Assembly: GCF_020873915.1 (NCBI RefSeq)
Contig: NZ_JAHWGP010000037.1
Span: forward strand, 19,450-83,449
Length of the DNA stretch: 64,000 nucleotides
Reading direction: 5' to 3'
Source of the DNA: Streptomyces sp. DH5
GTDB lineage: Bacteria > Actinomycetota > Actinomycetes > Streptomycetales > Streptomycetaceae
Below, piece after piece: positions 44,372-52,697 of the stretch; position 1 is the first letter of the stretch; every line of letters starts with the position of its first letter. Under the pieces are notes generated by a model. That model did no database searches. It was given only the letters and a program-made list of their open reading frames with translations, and was not told the origin of the DNA. The position numbers were made by a program, and so were the translations under genes.

Positions 44372-44385
44372 TACCCCCGGGGGTA
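44372..44385. promoter_or_regulatory. CsoR/CstR-type operator 3
   Basis: TACCCCCGGGGGTA, a perfect palindrome 33 bases from operator 2 centre to centre (about three helical turns). It also lies 46 bases before the LapA-like gene. Confidence 0.72.
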
Positions 44386-44430
44386 TTCTCGCGATTGTCA
44401 CGTAAGTAGCACACGCGACGAAAACGACAG

Positions 44431-44697
44431 ATGATGACCCTTATGGCACGGAAAACCGCACACGAGTACGGTCCGCCGACCGTGACGGTCAAGGGGCGGG
44501 ACGTCAGGTTGCGCACCATCGGGTTCTTGCTGCTCGCCGGCCTGGCCATCTGGTTCATCGCCGCCAACACGGAATCGGTGACCGTCCGGCTGTGGATCTC
44601 GGACGTCACGCTCCCGCTGTGGAGCGTCCTCACGGTCACCCTCCTCGTGGGCATGGCCCTCGGGTTGCTCCTCACCCGCCGGCACACCCGTCGTTAG
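44431..44697 (+). CDS. LapA-domain (DUF1049) membrane protein
   Basis: An 88-aa protein with two helices, IGFLLLAGLAIWFIAANTESV and LWSVLTVTLLVGMALGLLLTRR, separated by the LWISDVTLPL turn typical of DUF1049/LapA (lipopolysaccharide assembly protein A domain). In actinobacteria its role is unknown. A start at the ATG 44443 (MARKTAHEYG) is equally possible. A strong hairpin terminator follows. Confidence 0.85.
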   Translation: MMTLMARKTAHEYGPPTVTVKGRDVRLRTIGFLLLAGLAIWFIAANTESVTVRLWISDVTLPLWSVLTVTLLVGMALGLLLTRRHTRR

Positions 44698-44753
44698 CGG
44701 CCTCCCGCACGACGCCCGCCCGCCCCCGGCTTCCCCGGCCGGCCCGGTTCGGC

Positions 44754-44782
44754 GCCGGCCCCCGGGGATGCCGGGGGCCGGC
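44754..44782 (+). terminator. Terminator after the LapA-like gene
   Basis: A perfect 12-bp stem (44754-44765 with 44771-44782) and 5-base loop GGATG. Confidence 0.8.
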
Positions 44783-44933
44783 CGACGCGCCGTGCCGGGA
44801 TTCCGCGCACAGAATGGTGAGTACGAGGGGCGGCCCGCAGCGAACGGTCGTCGGCGCCCCGGAGGGGTCCGCCGCCGGTCCGGCCGACCCGCCGCCGGTG
44901 GCGCTCGTCCGCCCCGAGCCGAGGAGGACAGCC

Positions 44934-45218
44934 ATGTCGCACACACTGGAATGGAAGACCCGCCTCCACCTCTTCGAGGACGGGGGAACCACCAAGGCCC
45001 GCGTGGTGATCGACACCGGGACCGCCGTGCTGACCGGGCGGGGAGCCGCGCACCGGAACCCGGCGGATCCCGACGTGCCGGAGATCGGCGACGAACTGGC
45101 CGCGGGCAGGGCCATGCAGGATCTGGGCCGGCAACTCGTGGCCATCGCCGAGCGCGACGCCGACGGGATCGGCGCGACACGGTCCGGCTCCCGTCCCGCC
45201 GTCGGATGGCCGATGTGA
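44934..45218 (+). CDS. DUF1876 protein (Rv1738-like)
   Basis: A 94-aa protein starting MSHTLEWKTRLHLFEDGGTT behind GAGGAGGAC. The EDGGTTKARVVIDTG and LTGRGAAHRNPADPDVPEIGDELAAGRAM blocks are DUF1876 signatures. The mycobacterial member Rv1738 is among the most strongly hypoxia-induced DosR-regulon genes and has a fold like ribosome hibernation factors. It thus adds to the dormancy character of this island, together with the HPF-like gene at 35543. Confidence 0.9.
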   Translation: MSHTLEWKTRLHLFEDGGTTKARVVIDTGTAVLTGRGAAHRNPADPDVPEIGDELAAGRAMQDLGRQLVAIAERDADGIGATRSGSRPAVGWPM

Positions 45219-45285
45219 CCGCTCATCGCGCATCGAGATCACCGGCTGGCAGTCACCGGCTGAGAGAAGGAGAGAGGCGGCGACC

Positions 45286-46161
45286 ATGCGAGCCCACCTC
45301 GGCGACCACCTCGTCATCGAGAGCCCGACCACCGGCGCCACCCGGCGCGACGGCGAGATCGTCGGGCTGCACCACGACGACGGCACACCCCCCTACGACG
45401 TGCGCTGGTCGGACACGGACGACGTGACGCTCGTGTTCCCCGGACCCGACGCCCACGTCAGTCGCCCCGGACACGAACCCGCGGCCGACGCCGGCGCGCC
45501 GACTCCCGCCGGCTCCCCCGACCCCGGTGACATCGGACGGCGCCTGGCGGCCGAACGTGAACGCCAGGGTCTGAGCCGGGAGGAGACGGCCCGGCGCGCC
45601 AGGATGGCACCGGACTACCTCGCCTATCTGGAGGAGCAGCCCGCCGACCCCAGCATGGGGACTCTCATCAGGCTGGCCGGGGCACTGCGCACCAACGTCC
45701 GGGCGCTGCGGGGCGGTGGTGCCGACCTGCCGCCCGGTCAGGGCATGGCGCTGCTGCACCCGCGGCTGCGCGACCTCGGGCCCGACGAATGCCGGACCCT
45801 GCTCTCCACTCACGGTGTCGGACGTGTCTCGGTCACCACGGCCGAGGGGCCCGCCGTGGTCCCGGTCAACTACGAGCTCGTGGACGACTCGATCGTCTTC
45901 CGGACCGCTCCCGGTTCCGTGCCGGCGGCCGCCGTGGGATCGGAGGTCGCCTTCGAGGTCGACCGGCTCGACGAGGCCATGAGCCAGGGCTGGAGCGTGC
46001 TGGCGGTCGGCACCGCACGGGCCGTCACCGGGCCCGAAGAGGCACGGCACCTGTCCGAGAGCGCCCACACCACGCCGTGGGCCGGGGGTGAGCGCCAGAT
46101 GTGGGTGTCGATCCTGCCCACCCGTCTCACCGGGCGTCGCATCGTCCCGGCCGGGCAGTGA
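45286..46161 (+). CDS. DUF1918 - XRE HTH - PPOX flavin/F420-type fusion
   Basis: A 291-aa three-domain protein. Residues 1-60 are DUF1918 (VRAHLGDHLVIESPTTGATRRDGEIVGLHHDDGTPPYDVRW), a small SH3-like fold found in dormancy genes. Residues 78-135 are an XRE helix-turn-helix (IGRRLAAERERQGLSREETARRARMAPDYL). Residues 155-291 are a pyridoxamine-5'-phosphate-oxidase-like split barrel (THGVGRVSVTTAEGPAVVPVNYELVDDSIVF). DNA binding joined to a flavin or F420 domain suggests a redox-sensing regulator. The DUF1918-PPOX pairing occurs in hypoxia-induced proteins; the HTH insertion is less common. Confidence 0.88.
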   Translation: MRAHLGDHLVIESPTTGATRRDGEIVGLHHDDGTPPYDVRWSDTDDVTLVFPGPDAHVSRPGHEPAADAGAPTPAGSPDPGDIGRRLAAERERQGLSREETARRARMAPDYLAYLEEQPADPSMGTLIRLAGALRTNVRALRGGGADLPPGQGMALLHPRLRDLGPDECRTLLSTHGVGRVSVTTAEGPAVVPVNYELVDDSIVFRTAPGSVPAAAVGSEVAFEVDRLDEAMSQGWSVLAVGTARAVTGPEEARHLSESAHTTPWAGGERQMWVSILPTRLTGRRIVPAGQ

Positions 46162-46237
46162 CCGCGGGTGCCTCCCGCGGGCCGCGGGCCGTGACCGCGG
46201 GGCCCGCTCGCGGGCCGTGCGGGCCCGGAAGCGTTGG

Positions 46238-47140
46238 TCACGCGCGGGCCGCGCCCCCCGGGGCCCGGGCGGCGCGGCGGGCCGCCCGGGCCCTGGGGAG
46301 GTAGCGCAGACGCTCGGGCAGCATCGGCACCACCGTACGGACCACGGCGCCGAAGCGGCGCAGCCCGCGCTCGTCGCGCGCCGTCCACTCCAGGTCCAGG
46401 CGGTCCCGGACGGCGGGTGGCAGCAGTCCGGTCGTGACGAAGACGTGCAGCCGGCCCAGGGGCGGGCGGAGCGCCGGCCAGAGGCGGCGCAGCAGTGGGC
46501 CCGCGTCGGCCGGCGGCGGGACGGGCCTGCGCGGGTCGAGCAGTTCGGAGACGACCGCCGTCCGCTCCAGTTCGTCCCGGATCATGGTGTCGAAGTAGGG
46601 CCAGAACTCCTCCGGCGTCGCCGGCATGTCGCGCCGCTGGATGCCGAGGATACGCCCGAGGACGAGGAGCTCGTCGTAGAGGCGGCGTTCGCCGGAGTCG
46701 TCGAACGGGTGGGAGAAGTACTGGGCCGACCGCAGGAAGACGGGGTAGGCGGTGGCGTGCACCCAGGCGTAGTGGGCCGGGGTCAGCGCGTGGTAGGCGC
46801 GGCCCCGGGTGTCGGTGCCGCTGATGGTCCGGTGCAGCCTGCGGAGCCTGCGGCCCTCCTCCAGTGCCTGTTCGCCTCCATAGACCCAGAGTTGGAGTGA
46901 GTCCAGGGAGCGGGTGGCACGGCCCCAGGGGTCGGTGCGGAAGACGGAGTGCTCGTCGACGCCTGCTCCCACCGCCGGGTGGGCGACCTGGAGGACGAGG
47001 GCGGCCGGCAGGGAGAGCAGCAGCCGGACGTCACCGGCGATGTCCCAGAGGATGGCGCCCGGCGCGAACGGGACGGGTTCGTCACGGTCCGTGCCCGGGC
47101 CGGGTGCCGGGACGTCGGACGGGTGCGGCGTGCCGGTCAT
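46238..47140 (-). CDS. MpaB-like oxygenase (DUF2236)
   Basis: A 300-aa protein from the ATG at 47140 (GGGAG upstream). It has the latex-clearing/MpaB signature: GDVRLLLSLPAALVLQVAHPAVGAGVDEHS (about residues 36-65), ALTPAHYAWVHATAYPVFL and a distal His/Asp set (FFSHPFDD-like YFSHPFDDSGE). The family holds haem-dependent rubber oxygenases and mycophenolic-acid-type oxygenases. The substrate here is unknown; Streptomyces has many paralogues. The C-terminus is a basic Ala/Arg tail. Confidence 0.85.
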   Translation of the reverse strand: MTGTPHPSDVPAPGPGTDRDEPVPFAPGAILWDIAGDVRLLLSLPAALVLQVAHPAVGAGVDEHSVFRTDPWGRATRSLDSLQLWVYGGEQALEEGRRLRRLHRTISGTDTRGRAYHALTPAHYAWVHATAYPVFLRSAQYFSHPFDDSGERRLYDELLVLGRILGIQRRDMPATPEEFWPYFDTMIRDELERTAVVSELLDPRRPVPPPADAGPLLRRLWPALRPPLGRLHVFVTTGLLPPAVRDRLDLEWTARDERGLRRFGAVVRTVVPMLPERLRYLPRARAARRAARAPGGAARA

Positions 47141-47180
47141 GGGGTCTCCCTTTCTCCCACGTGTCCGGACTGTTGACACC

Positions 47181-47193
47181 CTCGTGAAACGAG
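47181..47193. promoter_or_regulatory. Inverted repeat CTCGTGAAACGAG upstream of the MpaB-like gene
   Basis: A perfect 5-3-5 palindrome 41 bases before the start, the size of a small repressor site. The rest of the 333-base gap to 47473 shows no gene I can support. Confidence 0.35.
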
Positions 47194-47473
47194 TTGAACG
47201 GTTCCCTTCCTCTTCGGCTCTCGGCGACCGCGGGGAACGGCGCGCCCTCCCTCCCCATCGTCCGTCGGCTCCGGTGGCGACGCCAGACCGGCGCCAGCAC
47301 CCCGAACTCGGTCTGCGTGAGCACCGTACGGCGAAGAAGGCGGCGGGCGCCGTCGTGCGGCCCACCCCGAACACCGGCATCGCCGCCCTGACGGTGGCGG
47401 CCCCGGCCTGGCTCGGTCGCCGACCCACGGCCGCCGACGGCGCGGGGCGGGGCGGGCGGTCACATAGTCCGGC

Positions 47474-47893
47474 TCACACTGCGGACTCCGCGAGCTTCTG
47501 GAACTCGCCCAGGTCGTAGTTGGCGAGCGTGGAGTCCAGGTTCGTCAAGGCGCCCAGGTGCTCCACGAAGCCCTTGGGGTCGTACTCGATCTGCAGCGTC
47601 ACCCTGCTCGAGGTGTCGCTGAGACGGTGGAACGTCACGACGCCCGCGTGCTGGACACCCTCCGTCGTCCTCCAGGCGATCCGGTTCTCGTGCACCACCT
47701 CGGTCAGTTCGGCGACGAAGTTCCTGTCCGCGCCCGGCAGGGACAGCTGCCATGCGAAGCGTCGGTCGTCGAGGCGTTGCACGATGCGTACGTGGCTGAG
47801 GAAGGACGGCCACTTGGTGACGTCACTCCACAGCGCCCATGTCACGGACACGGGGGCGTCGATGTCCACGGTTTCCACCAGGGAGGCTGACAC
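47474..47893 (-). CDS. SRPBCC (START/cyclase-like) family protein
   Basis: A 139-aa helix-grip protein: ASLVETVDIDAPVSVTWALWSDVTKWPSFLSHV at the N-terminus, GVVTFHRLSDTSSRVTLQIEYDP in the middle, and a long C-terminal helix (ALTNLDSTLANYDLGEFQKLAESA). The fold binds hydrophobic ligands and includes polyketide cyclases, but no biosynthetic genes are near. It is the usual stress-associated coenzyme-Q-binding-type annotation in Streptomyces. Confidence 0.88.
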   Translation of the reverse strand: MSASLVETVDIDAPVSVTWALWSDVTKWPSFLSHVRIVQRLDDRRFAWQLSLPGADRNFVAELTEVVHENRIAWRTTEGVQHAGVVTFHRLSDTSSRVTLQIEYDPKGFVEHLGALTNLDSTLANYDLGEFQKLAESAV

Positions 47894-48001
47894 GCGGTAC
47901 CTCTCTCGCTCGGGTCGATTGGGTCTCCGGCCACCCGCGGCCTGCCTGGGCGTACGGGTGGTGGCGGTGCGTCCGCGCGCCGCGGACGCACCGCCGTCGG
48001 C

Positions 48002-48244
48002 TCACGCGGCCAGGGTCTCGTCGTCCACGGAGGCGGCGGAGCGGCCGGCGTACTGGTCGAGCAGCGCGTCCGCCGTGCGCAGCGCCTGCTCGGCGGTGCG
48101 GGCCCCGGTCATCACGCACAGCGTGTACGTGGTGTCCTCGAGCAGCCTGCTCGTGTAGCCGGTGGGACGCACGTCGTGGTCCATGCGAGCCTGAGCGAAT
48201 CGGGCCAGCACCGCGCGCAGTTCCTTCTCCGCCGGAAGGATCAT
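48002..48244 (-). CDS. DUF5133 protein
   Basis: An 80-aa protein starting MILPAEKELRAVLARFAQARM. The middle (LLEDTTYTLCVMTGARTAEQALRTADALL) resembles an ANTAR-type RNA-binding helix pair, and DUF5133 proteins often carry such similarity. It has no upstream sensor domain. It lies 108 bases downstream of nothing related; function unknown. Confidence 0.75.
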   Translation of the reverse strand: MILPAEKELRAVLARFAQARMDHDVRPTGYTSRLLEDTTYTLCVMTGARTAEQALRTADALLDQYAGRSAASVDDETLAA

Positions 48245-48446
48245 CAATGACTTCCCTCTCCCGTCACAGGCCCTCCCTCCGGCACGTCTCGCACCGCGGG
48301 GAAGTGACCTTCTCCCTGACCTGACACCTGACATCCGACGCCTGACGCCCACAGCCCACGGCCCACGGCCGGACCGCGTCAGGCAGAACATCTGGTGCCC
48401 CGCATCCGCACCTCCACGCCACCCACCTCACGGCAACGACCGATCC

Positions 48447-48684
48447 TTGCAAACGGTTTCTGCAAATTTCCTCGATCATGGCGTACCTGCGGCTCACGGG
48501 GTCGCCGATCGGCCGCGGTGACGCCGTGGCCCGACCCCACCACCATCCCACCGAAGGCCCGTCGGCCACTCCCGACGAGATCCCTCCAACCCGTGCATGA
48601 CGAGAAGTTGAAGCGAGACCCCTTTACGGCGTCGTCACGCGCCGGTAACTTCCGGCTGCCGTAAAGGTTTTCTGCAAGTTTCCG
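48447..48684. promoter_or_regulatory. Amylase promoter region with TTGCA/CTGCAA operator-like repeats
   Basis: TTGCA-N9-TGCAA at 48447-48465 is followed by a related TTTCTGCAAGTTTCC near 48670-48684, close to the amylase start at 48771. Streptomyces amylase promoters carry CTGCAAG-type sites for the maltose repressor MalR. No gene was found in 48245-48770. Confidence 0.5.
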
Positions 48685-48770
48685 TTCGGACTTTCACGAT
48701 CCGGTCCCGGGACCTCGGCACCCTCGCCCGGTCCTGGGGCTGGGTCCCGCCCGCCCGCCTGGAGACACAC

Positions 48771-51767
48771 ATGAGACGCAGCCGCACGCGGCCGCCGGGA
48801 CGGCCGTTGGCCGCCGCCGTGGCCGTCGGTGCCGTTCTGGGGCTGGTTTCCGCCCCCTCGGCCAGCCCCTCCTCCCCCGCCACCGAGCCCGTCGCCGCCA
48901 CCGCGGACAACACGGCGACCGTCTTCTACTACACGAAGACGAAGAACTGGGACCGCTACAACCTGCACTACGCGCCCGACGGCGGCCCCTGGACCACGGT
49001 CCCCGGTGTGGCGATGGAGACCGCCTGCACCGACTGGGTGAAGAAGACCGTCGCCCTGGGGACCGCCGAGGGCCTGCGGGCCACCTTCACCAACGGCTCG
49101 GGCACCTGGGACAACAACGCCGGACAGAACTACGCCCTCGGCACGGGGGCCGTCACGGTCAAGGACGGCGTGATCGCCCACTCCGACCCCTGCGCCGGGG
49201 GTGAGGACCCCGATCCGGTGCCGGGCGACGGCAACCGGGCCACCGTCTACTACTCCACCCGGACCCTCGGCTGGTCCACCGCCAACCTCCACTACCAGCC
49301 CGCGGGCGGCTCCTGGAGCGCCGTGCCCGGAGTGGGCATGCGGGCCGCCTGCACCGGCTGGTGGAAGAAGGACGTCGACCTGGGTACGGCCGCCTCGATG
49401 AGGGCCGCGTTCAACAACGGCAACGGCGTGTGGGACAACAACGGCGGCGCCGACTACACCCTGCCCGCCGGCGTCACCACCGTCACCGACCGCACGGTCA
49501 CCGAGGACGCCGAGGACCCGTGCGCGGGCGAGGCGCCCGACACGCGGGCACCGACCGTTCCCACCGGCGTGACCGCTGGGGCCGACGGGGTGTCCGTCGT
49601 CCTCACCTGGGAGCCGTCCACCGACGACACGGGCGTCACCCGCTACCAGGTCACCCGCACCGGGGGCACCAGGGGCGATGCCGTGACCGACGTCGGCTCC
49701 ACCGTCTTCTCCGACGCCAACCTGGAGGAGCGGACCACCTACACCTACACCGTCAGGGCCGTGGACGCGGCCGGCAACGTCTCCCCCGCCTCGGCCGCCG
49801 TGCGGGCCACCACCGGCACCAGGCCGCCGACTCCCGCCGCCGGCAAGCCACTCGGCACCGATCCCCGCAAGGACCCGATCTACTTCGTCCTCACCGCCCG
49901 CTTCAACGACGGCGACAGCTCCAACAACCGCGGCGGCAGCCAGCACGAGAAGTCCGGCAACGCGGCCCACGACGACCCCATGTTCCGGGGCGACTTCAAG
50001 GGACTGGTCGACAAGCTCGACTACATCAAGGGCCTCGGCTTCTCCGCCGTGTGGATCACCCCGGTGGTCCTCAACCGCTCGGACTACGACCACCACGGCT
50101 ACCACGGCTGGGACTTCTACAAGGTCGACCCGCGCCTGGAGTCCGCCGGAGCCTCCTACCAGGACCTCATCAACGCGGCCCACGCCAAGGGCATGAAGAT
50201 CTACCAGGACGTCGTCTACAACCACTCCTCCCGCTGGGGCGCCAAGGGCCTCTTCACCCCGACCGTCCACGGCGTGCGCGACTCCCAGTGGAGCTGGTAC
50301 TACGACGAGAAGCAGCCCGGCTTCGAGTACGACGGCCTGACCGTCGACCCGAAGAGCGGCAAGTCGTACTACAACGGCGACCTCTGGTCCACCGCCGAAC
50401 CCTCCGGCAACACCTGCGTCAACTGGGGCAGACCCACCGGCGGCAGGAGCCCCGAGGGCTACACCCTCTACAACTGCCAGTGGCCCAGCCCGACGTCCGG
50501 CATGTTCCCCAAGGCGCTCTACCACAACTGCTGGATCGGCAACTGGGAGGGCGAGGACTCCCGTTCCTGCTGGCTGCACGAGGACCTCGCCGACTTCAAC
50601 ACCGAGAACGCCCAGGTGCAGAACTACCTGATCGGCGCCTACGACAAGTACATCGACATGGGCGTCGACGGCTTCCGCGTCGACACGGCCGTCCACATCC
50701 CCCGCACCACCTGGAACCGGCGCTTCCTTCCCGCCATCCAGGAACGCGTCGCCCGGCAGCACGGCGCCGAGGCGGCGAAGAACTTCTTCGTCTTCGGCGA
50801 GGTCGCCGCCTTCGTCAACGACAAGTGGAACCGCGGCTCGGTCAACCACTCGGCCCAGTTCTACACCTGGAAGGAGCGCAAGGAGTACAGCGCCGACGAC
50901 GAGAAGGCCGCCCTGGAGATGTACGACCACGAACAGCAGCAGGGCACCGGCAACCAGCCGACCTCCACCAACGCCTTCCTCGACGGCAACACGTACCACG
51001 CCCCCGACCACAGCCGCTTCTCCGGCATGAACGTCATCGACATGCGCATGCACATGAACTTCGGGGACGCGAGCAACGCCTTCCACAACGGCAAGGACTC
51101 CGACGACAGTTACCACGACGCCACCTACAACGTCGTCTACGTCGACAGCCACGACTACGGCCCCAACAAGAGCAGCGAACGCTACACGGGCGGCACCGAC
51201 GCCTGGGCCGAGAACATGTCGCTGATGTGGACGTTCCGCGGCATCCCCACCCTCTACTACGGCTCGGAGATCGAGTTCCAGAAGGGCAAGAAGATCGACT
51301 GCGGCCCGAGTTGCCCCCTGGCCACGACCGGCCGGGCCTACTACGGCGACCATGTCGCCGGCACGGTGACGTCGTCCGACTTCGCCGAGGTCGACTCCGC
51401 CACCGGCGCCGTGGCCACGACGCTGCAGCAGCCCCTGGTCAAGCACGTACAGCGCCTGAACCAGATCCGCCGGGCCGTCCCGGCCCTCCAGATGGGCCAG
51501 TACTCCACCGACGGCGTCTCCGGCGACATGGCCTTCAAGCGCCGCTACACCGCGGGCGGCACCGACAGCTTCGCCCTCGTCACCGTCTCGGGCGGCGCGA
51601 CCTTCACCGGCGTGCCCAACGGCACCTACCGCGACGCCGTCACCGGCGACGTGCGCACGGTGTCCGACGGCACCCTCTCCGTCGCCGCACCGGGAAAGGG
51701 CAACCTGAGGGTGTACGTCCTGAACGGCACCGGGAGGATCGGGACCGCCGGCCCCTACCTCAAGTAA
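48771..51767 (+). CDS. Large secreted alpha-amylase: two starch-binding modules, FnIII, GH13
   Basis: A 998-aa secreted enzyme. Residues 1-45 are a signal peptide. Two similar carbohydrate-binding modules of CBM25/26 type follow (about 48-140, starting TATVFYYTKTKNWDRYNLHY, and about 158-245, starting RATVYYSTRTLGWSTANLHY). A fibronectin III domain spans about 260-345, then the GH13 barrel. Catalytic residues: nucleophile Asp638 in GFRVDTAVH, acid/base Glu677 in VFGEVAAF, and Asp795 in YVDSHDYG. It degrades starch outside the cell. A 12-bp hairpin terminator follows. Confidence 0.95.
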   Translation: MRRSRTRPPGRPLAAAVAVGAVLGLVSAPSASPSSPATEPVAATADNTATVFYYTKTKNWDRYNLHYAPDGGPWTTVPGVAMETACTDWVKKTVALGTAEGLRATFTNGSGTWDNNAGQNYALGTGAVTVKDGVIAHSDPCAGGEDPDPVPGDGNRATVYYSTRTLGWSTANLHYQPAGGSWSAVPGVGMRAACTGWWKKDVDLGTAASMRAAFNNGNGVWDNNGGADYTLPAGVTTVTDRTVTEDAEDPCAGEAPDTRAPTVPTGVTAGADGVSVVLTWEPSTDDTGVTRYQVTRTGGTRGDAVTDVGSTVFSDANLEERTTYTYTVRAVDAAGNVSPASAAVRATTGTRPPTPAAGKPLGTDPRKDPIYFVLTARFNDGDSSNNRGGSQHEKSGNAAHDDPMFRGDFKGLVDKLDYIKGLGFSAVWITPVVLNRSDYDHHGYHGWDFYKVDPRLESAGASYQDLINAAHAKGMKIYQDVVYNHSSRWGAKGLFTPTVHGVRDSQWSWYYDEKQPGFEYDGLTVDPKSGKSYYNGDLWSTAEPSGNTCVNWGRPTGGRSPEGYTLYNCQWPSPTSGMFPKALYHNCWIGNWEGEDSRSCWLHEDLADFNTENAQVQNYLIGAYDKYIDMGVDGFRVDTAVHIPRTTWNRRFLPAIQERVARQHGAEAAKNFFVFGEVAAFVNDKWNRGSVNHSAQFYTWKERKEYSADDEKAALEMYDHEQQQGTGNQPTSTNAFLDGNTYHAPDHSRFSGMNVIDMRMHMNFGDASNAFHNGKDSDDSYHDATYNVVYVDSHDYGPNKSSERYTGGTDAWAENMSLMWTFRGIPTLYYGSEIEFQKGKKIDCGPSCPLATTGRAYYGDHVAGTVTSSDFAEVDSATGAVATTLQQPLVKHVQRLNQIRRAVPALQMGQYSTDGVSGDMAFKRRYTAGGTDSFALVTVSGGATFTGVPNGTYRDAVTGDVRTVSDGTLSVAAPGKGNLRVYVLNGTGRIGTAGPYLK

Positions 51768-51785
51768 CCCGGCGGGACTCCCCGG

Positions 51786-51824
51786 CCTGCGGGGCGGGCA
51801 GCGTCCGGCAGGCCGCCCCGCAGG
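51786..51824 (+). terminator. Terminator after the amylase gene
   Basis: A perfect 12-bp stem (51786-51797 with 51813-51824) with a 15-base loop, 19 bases after the stop codon. Confidence 0.8.
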
Positions 51825-51905
51825 TCCCTCCCGGCCCGCTTCACGGCCCCGGCCAGTGTCTCGACGCCCGCGACAAGACCGGTGGGGGTACGGGAGCGGG
51901 TGAGG

Positions 51906-52541
51906 TCAAGGGCGGACGACGGGACCTGCGGCCGAGGCGTCCCGGGTGCCGTCGGCGGTCGCCGTCCGTCGGCGGTCGGCCCGCGACGCCGCGGAGCGGG
52001 GCAGCGCGGACGCGAGGAGGGGACCGCGCAGGGCCGGCACGCGCAGGGCGAGGGTCAGCAGGGCGTAGCCTGCGAGTCCGCCGAGCGTGTTGGCGAGGAG
52101 GTCGTTGACGTCCACGGAACGACCGTTGTTCAGGACGATGTACGACAACAGCTGGGCTGCCTCCACGGACGCGCTGACCGCCGCCGTCATCAGGGTCGCC
52201 CGCGATGCCGAGGTGGCGTTCCGGAACAGCAGGGGCAGCAGGAAGCCGGCCGGCACCATCATGATGACGTTGGGCACCATGGTGATGTCAGCGGTGAGCA
52301 GCGGAACGAAGTTGATCTGGCCGATCCAGGGGGCCTGGTTGGCGTACTCGCCCCACGTCACGTTCAGGGGGAACACCGTCAGGGACAGGACGGCGGCGAC
52401 GTAGACGGCAGCGGCCAGCCGCAGCAGACCGCGGCGCTTGTCCCACACCCCGCGCCTCACCCGGACGACGGTGCCGGCCGCGAACAGGACGAGCGCGGGG
52501 CCGAGAACGGGTGCGGAGTCCACCTGGAAGCGGATGTCCAT
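51906..52541 (-). CDS. VanZ-family membrane protein
   Basis: A 211-aa protein with five predicted helices and VanZ hallmarks: NFVPLLTADITMVPNVIMMVPAGFLLPLLF and SVDVNDLLANTLGGLAGYALL. VanZ-like proteins are linked to resistance to glycopeptides such as teicoplanin or to envelope functions, by an unknown mechanism. The last 40 residues are a basic cytoplasmic tail. Convergent with the amylase gene; no van genes are near. Confidence 0.9.
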   Translation of the reverse strand: MDIRFQVDSAPVLGPALVLFAAGTVVRVRRGVWDKRRGLLRLAAAVYVAAVLSLTVFPLNVTWGEYANQAPWIGQINFVPLLTADITMVPNVIMMVPAGFLLPLLFRNATSASRATLMTAAVSASVEAAQLLSYIVLNNGRSVDVNDLLANTLGGLAGYALLTLALRVPALRGPLLASALPRSAASRADRRRTATADGTRDASAAGPVVRP

Positions 52542-52697
52542 GAGGGCTGATCCTTCGGTCGGAGCGAGCGGTGCTGACGTGGTTCAGCTTCCTTCCGGGC
52601 CAGGTCCGGCGGATCTCCCGAAGGACCCATTCCCGGGTGGACGGCTACGACTTTCGGCAGAGGAGGGCCGGTGCCGCGCGCGGCTAGGGTTCTCACC

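Noticed and set aside
47141-47473. MarR-like gene fragment upstream of the MpaB-like gene
   Set aside because: A minus-strand frame contains a few suggestive residues (LTQTEFGVL), but they are too short to support any family.
48624-51446. A 940-codon minus-strand open frame over the amylase
   Set aside because: Low-complexity Val/Gly/Ala composition, antisense to clear GH13 motifs.
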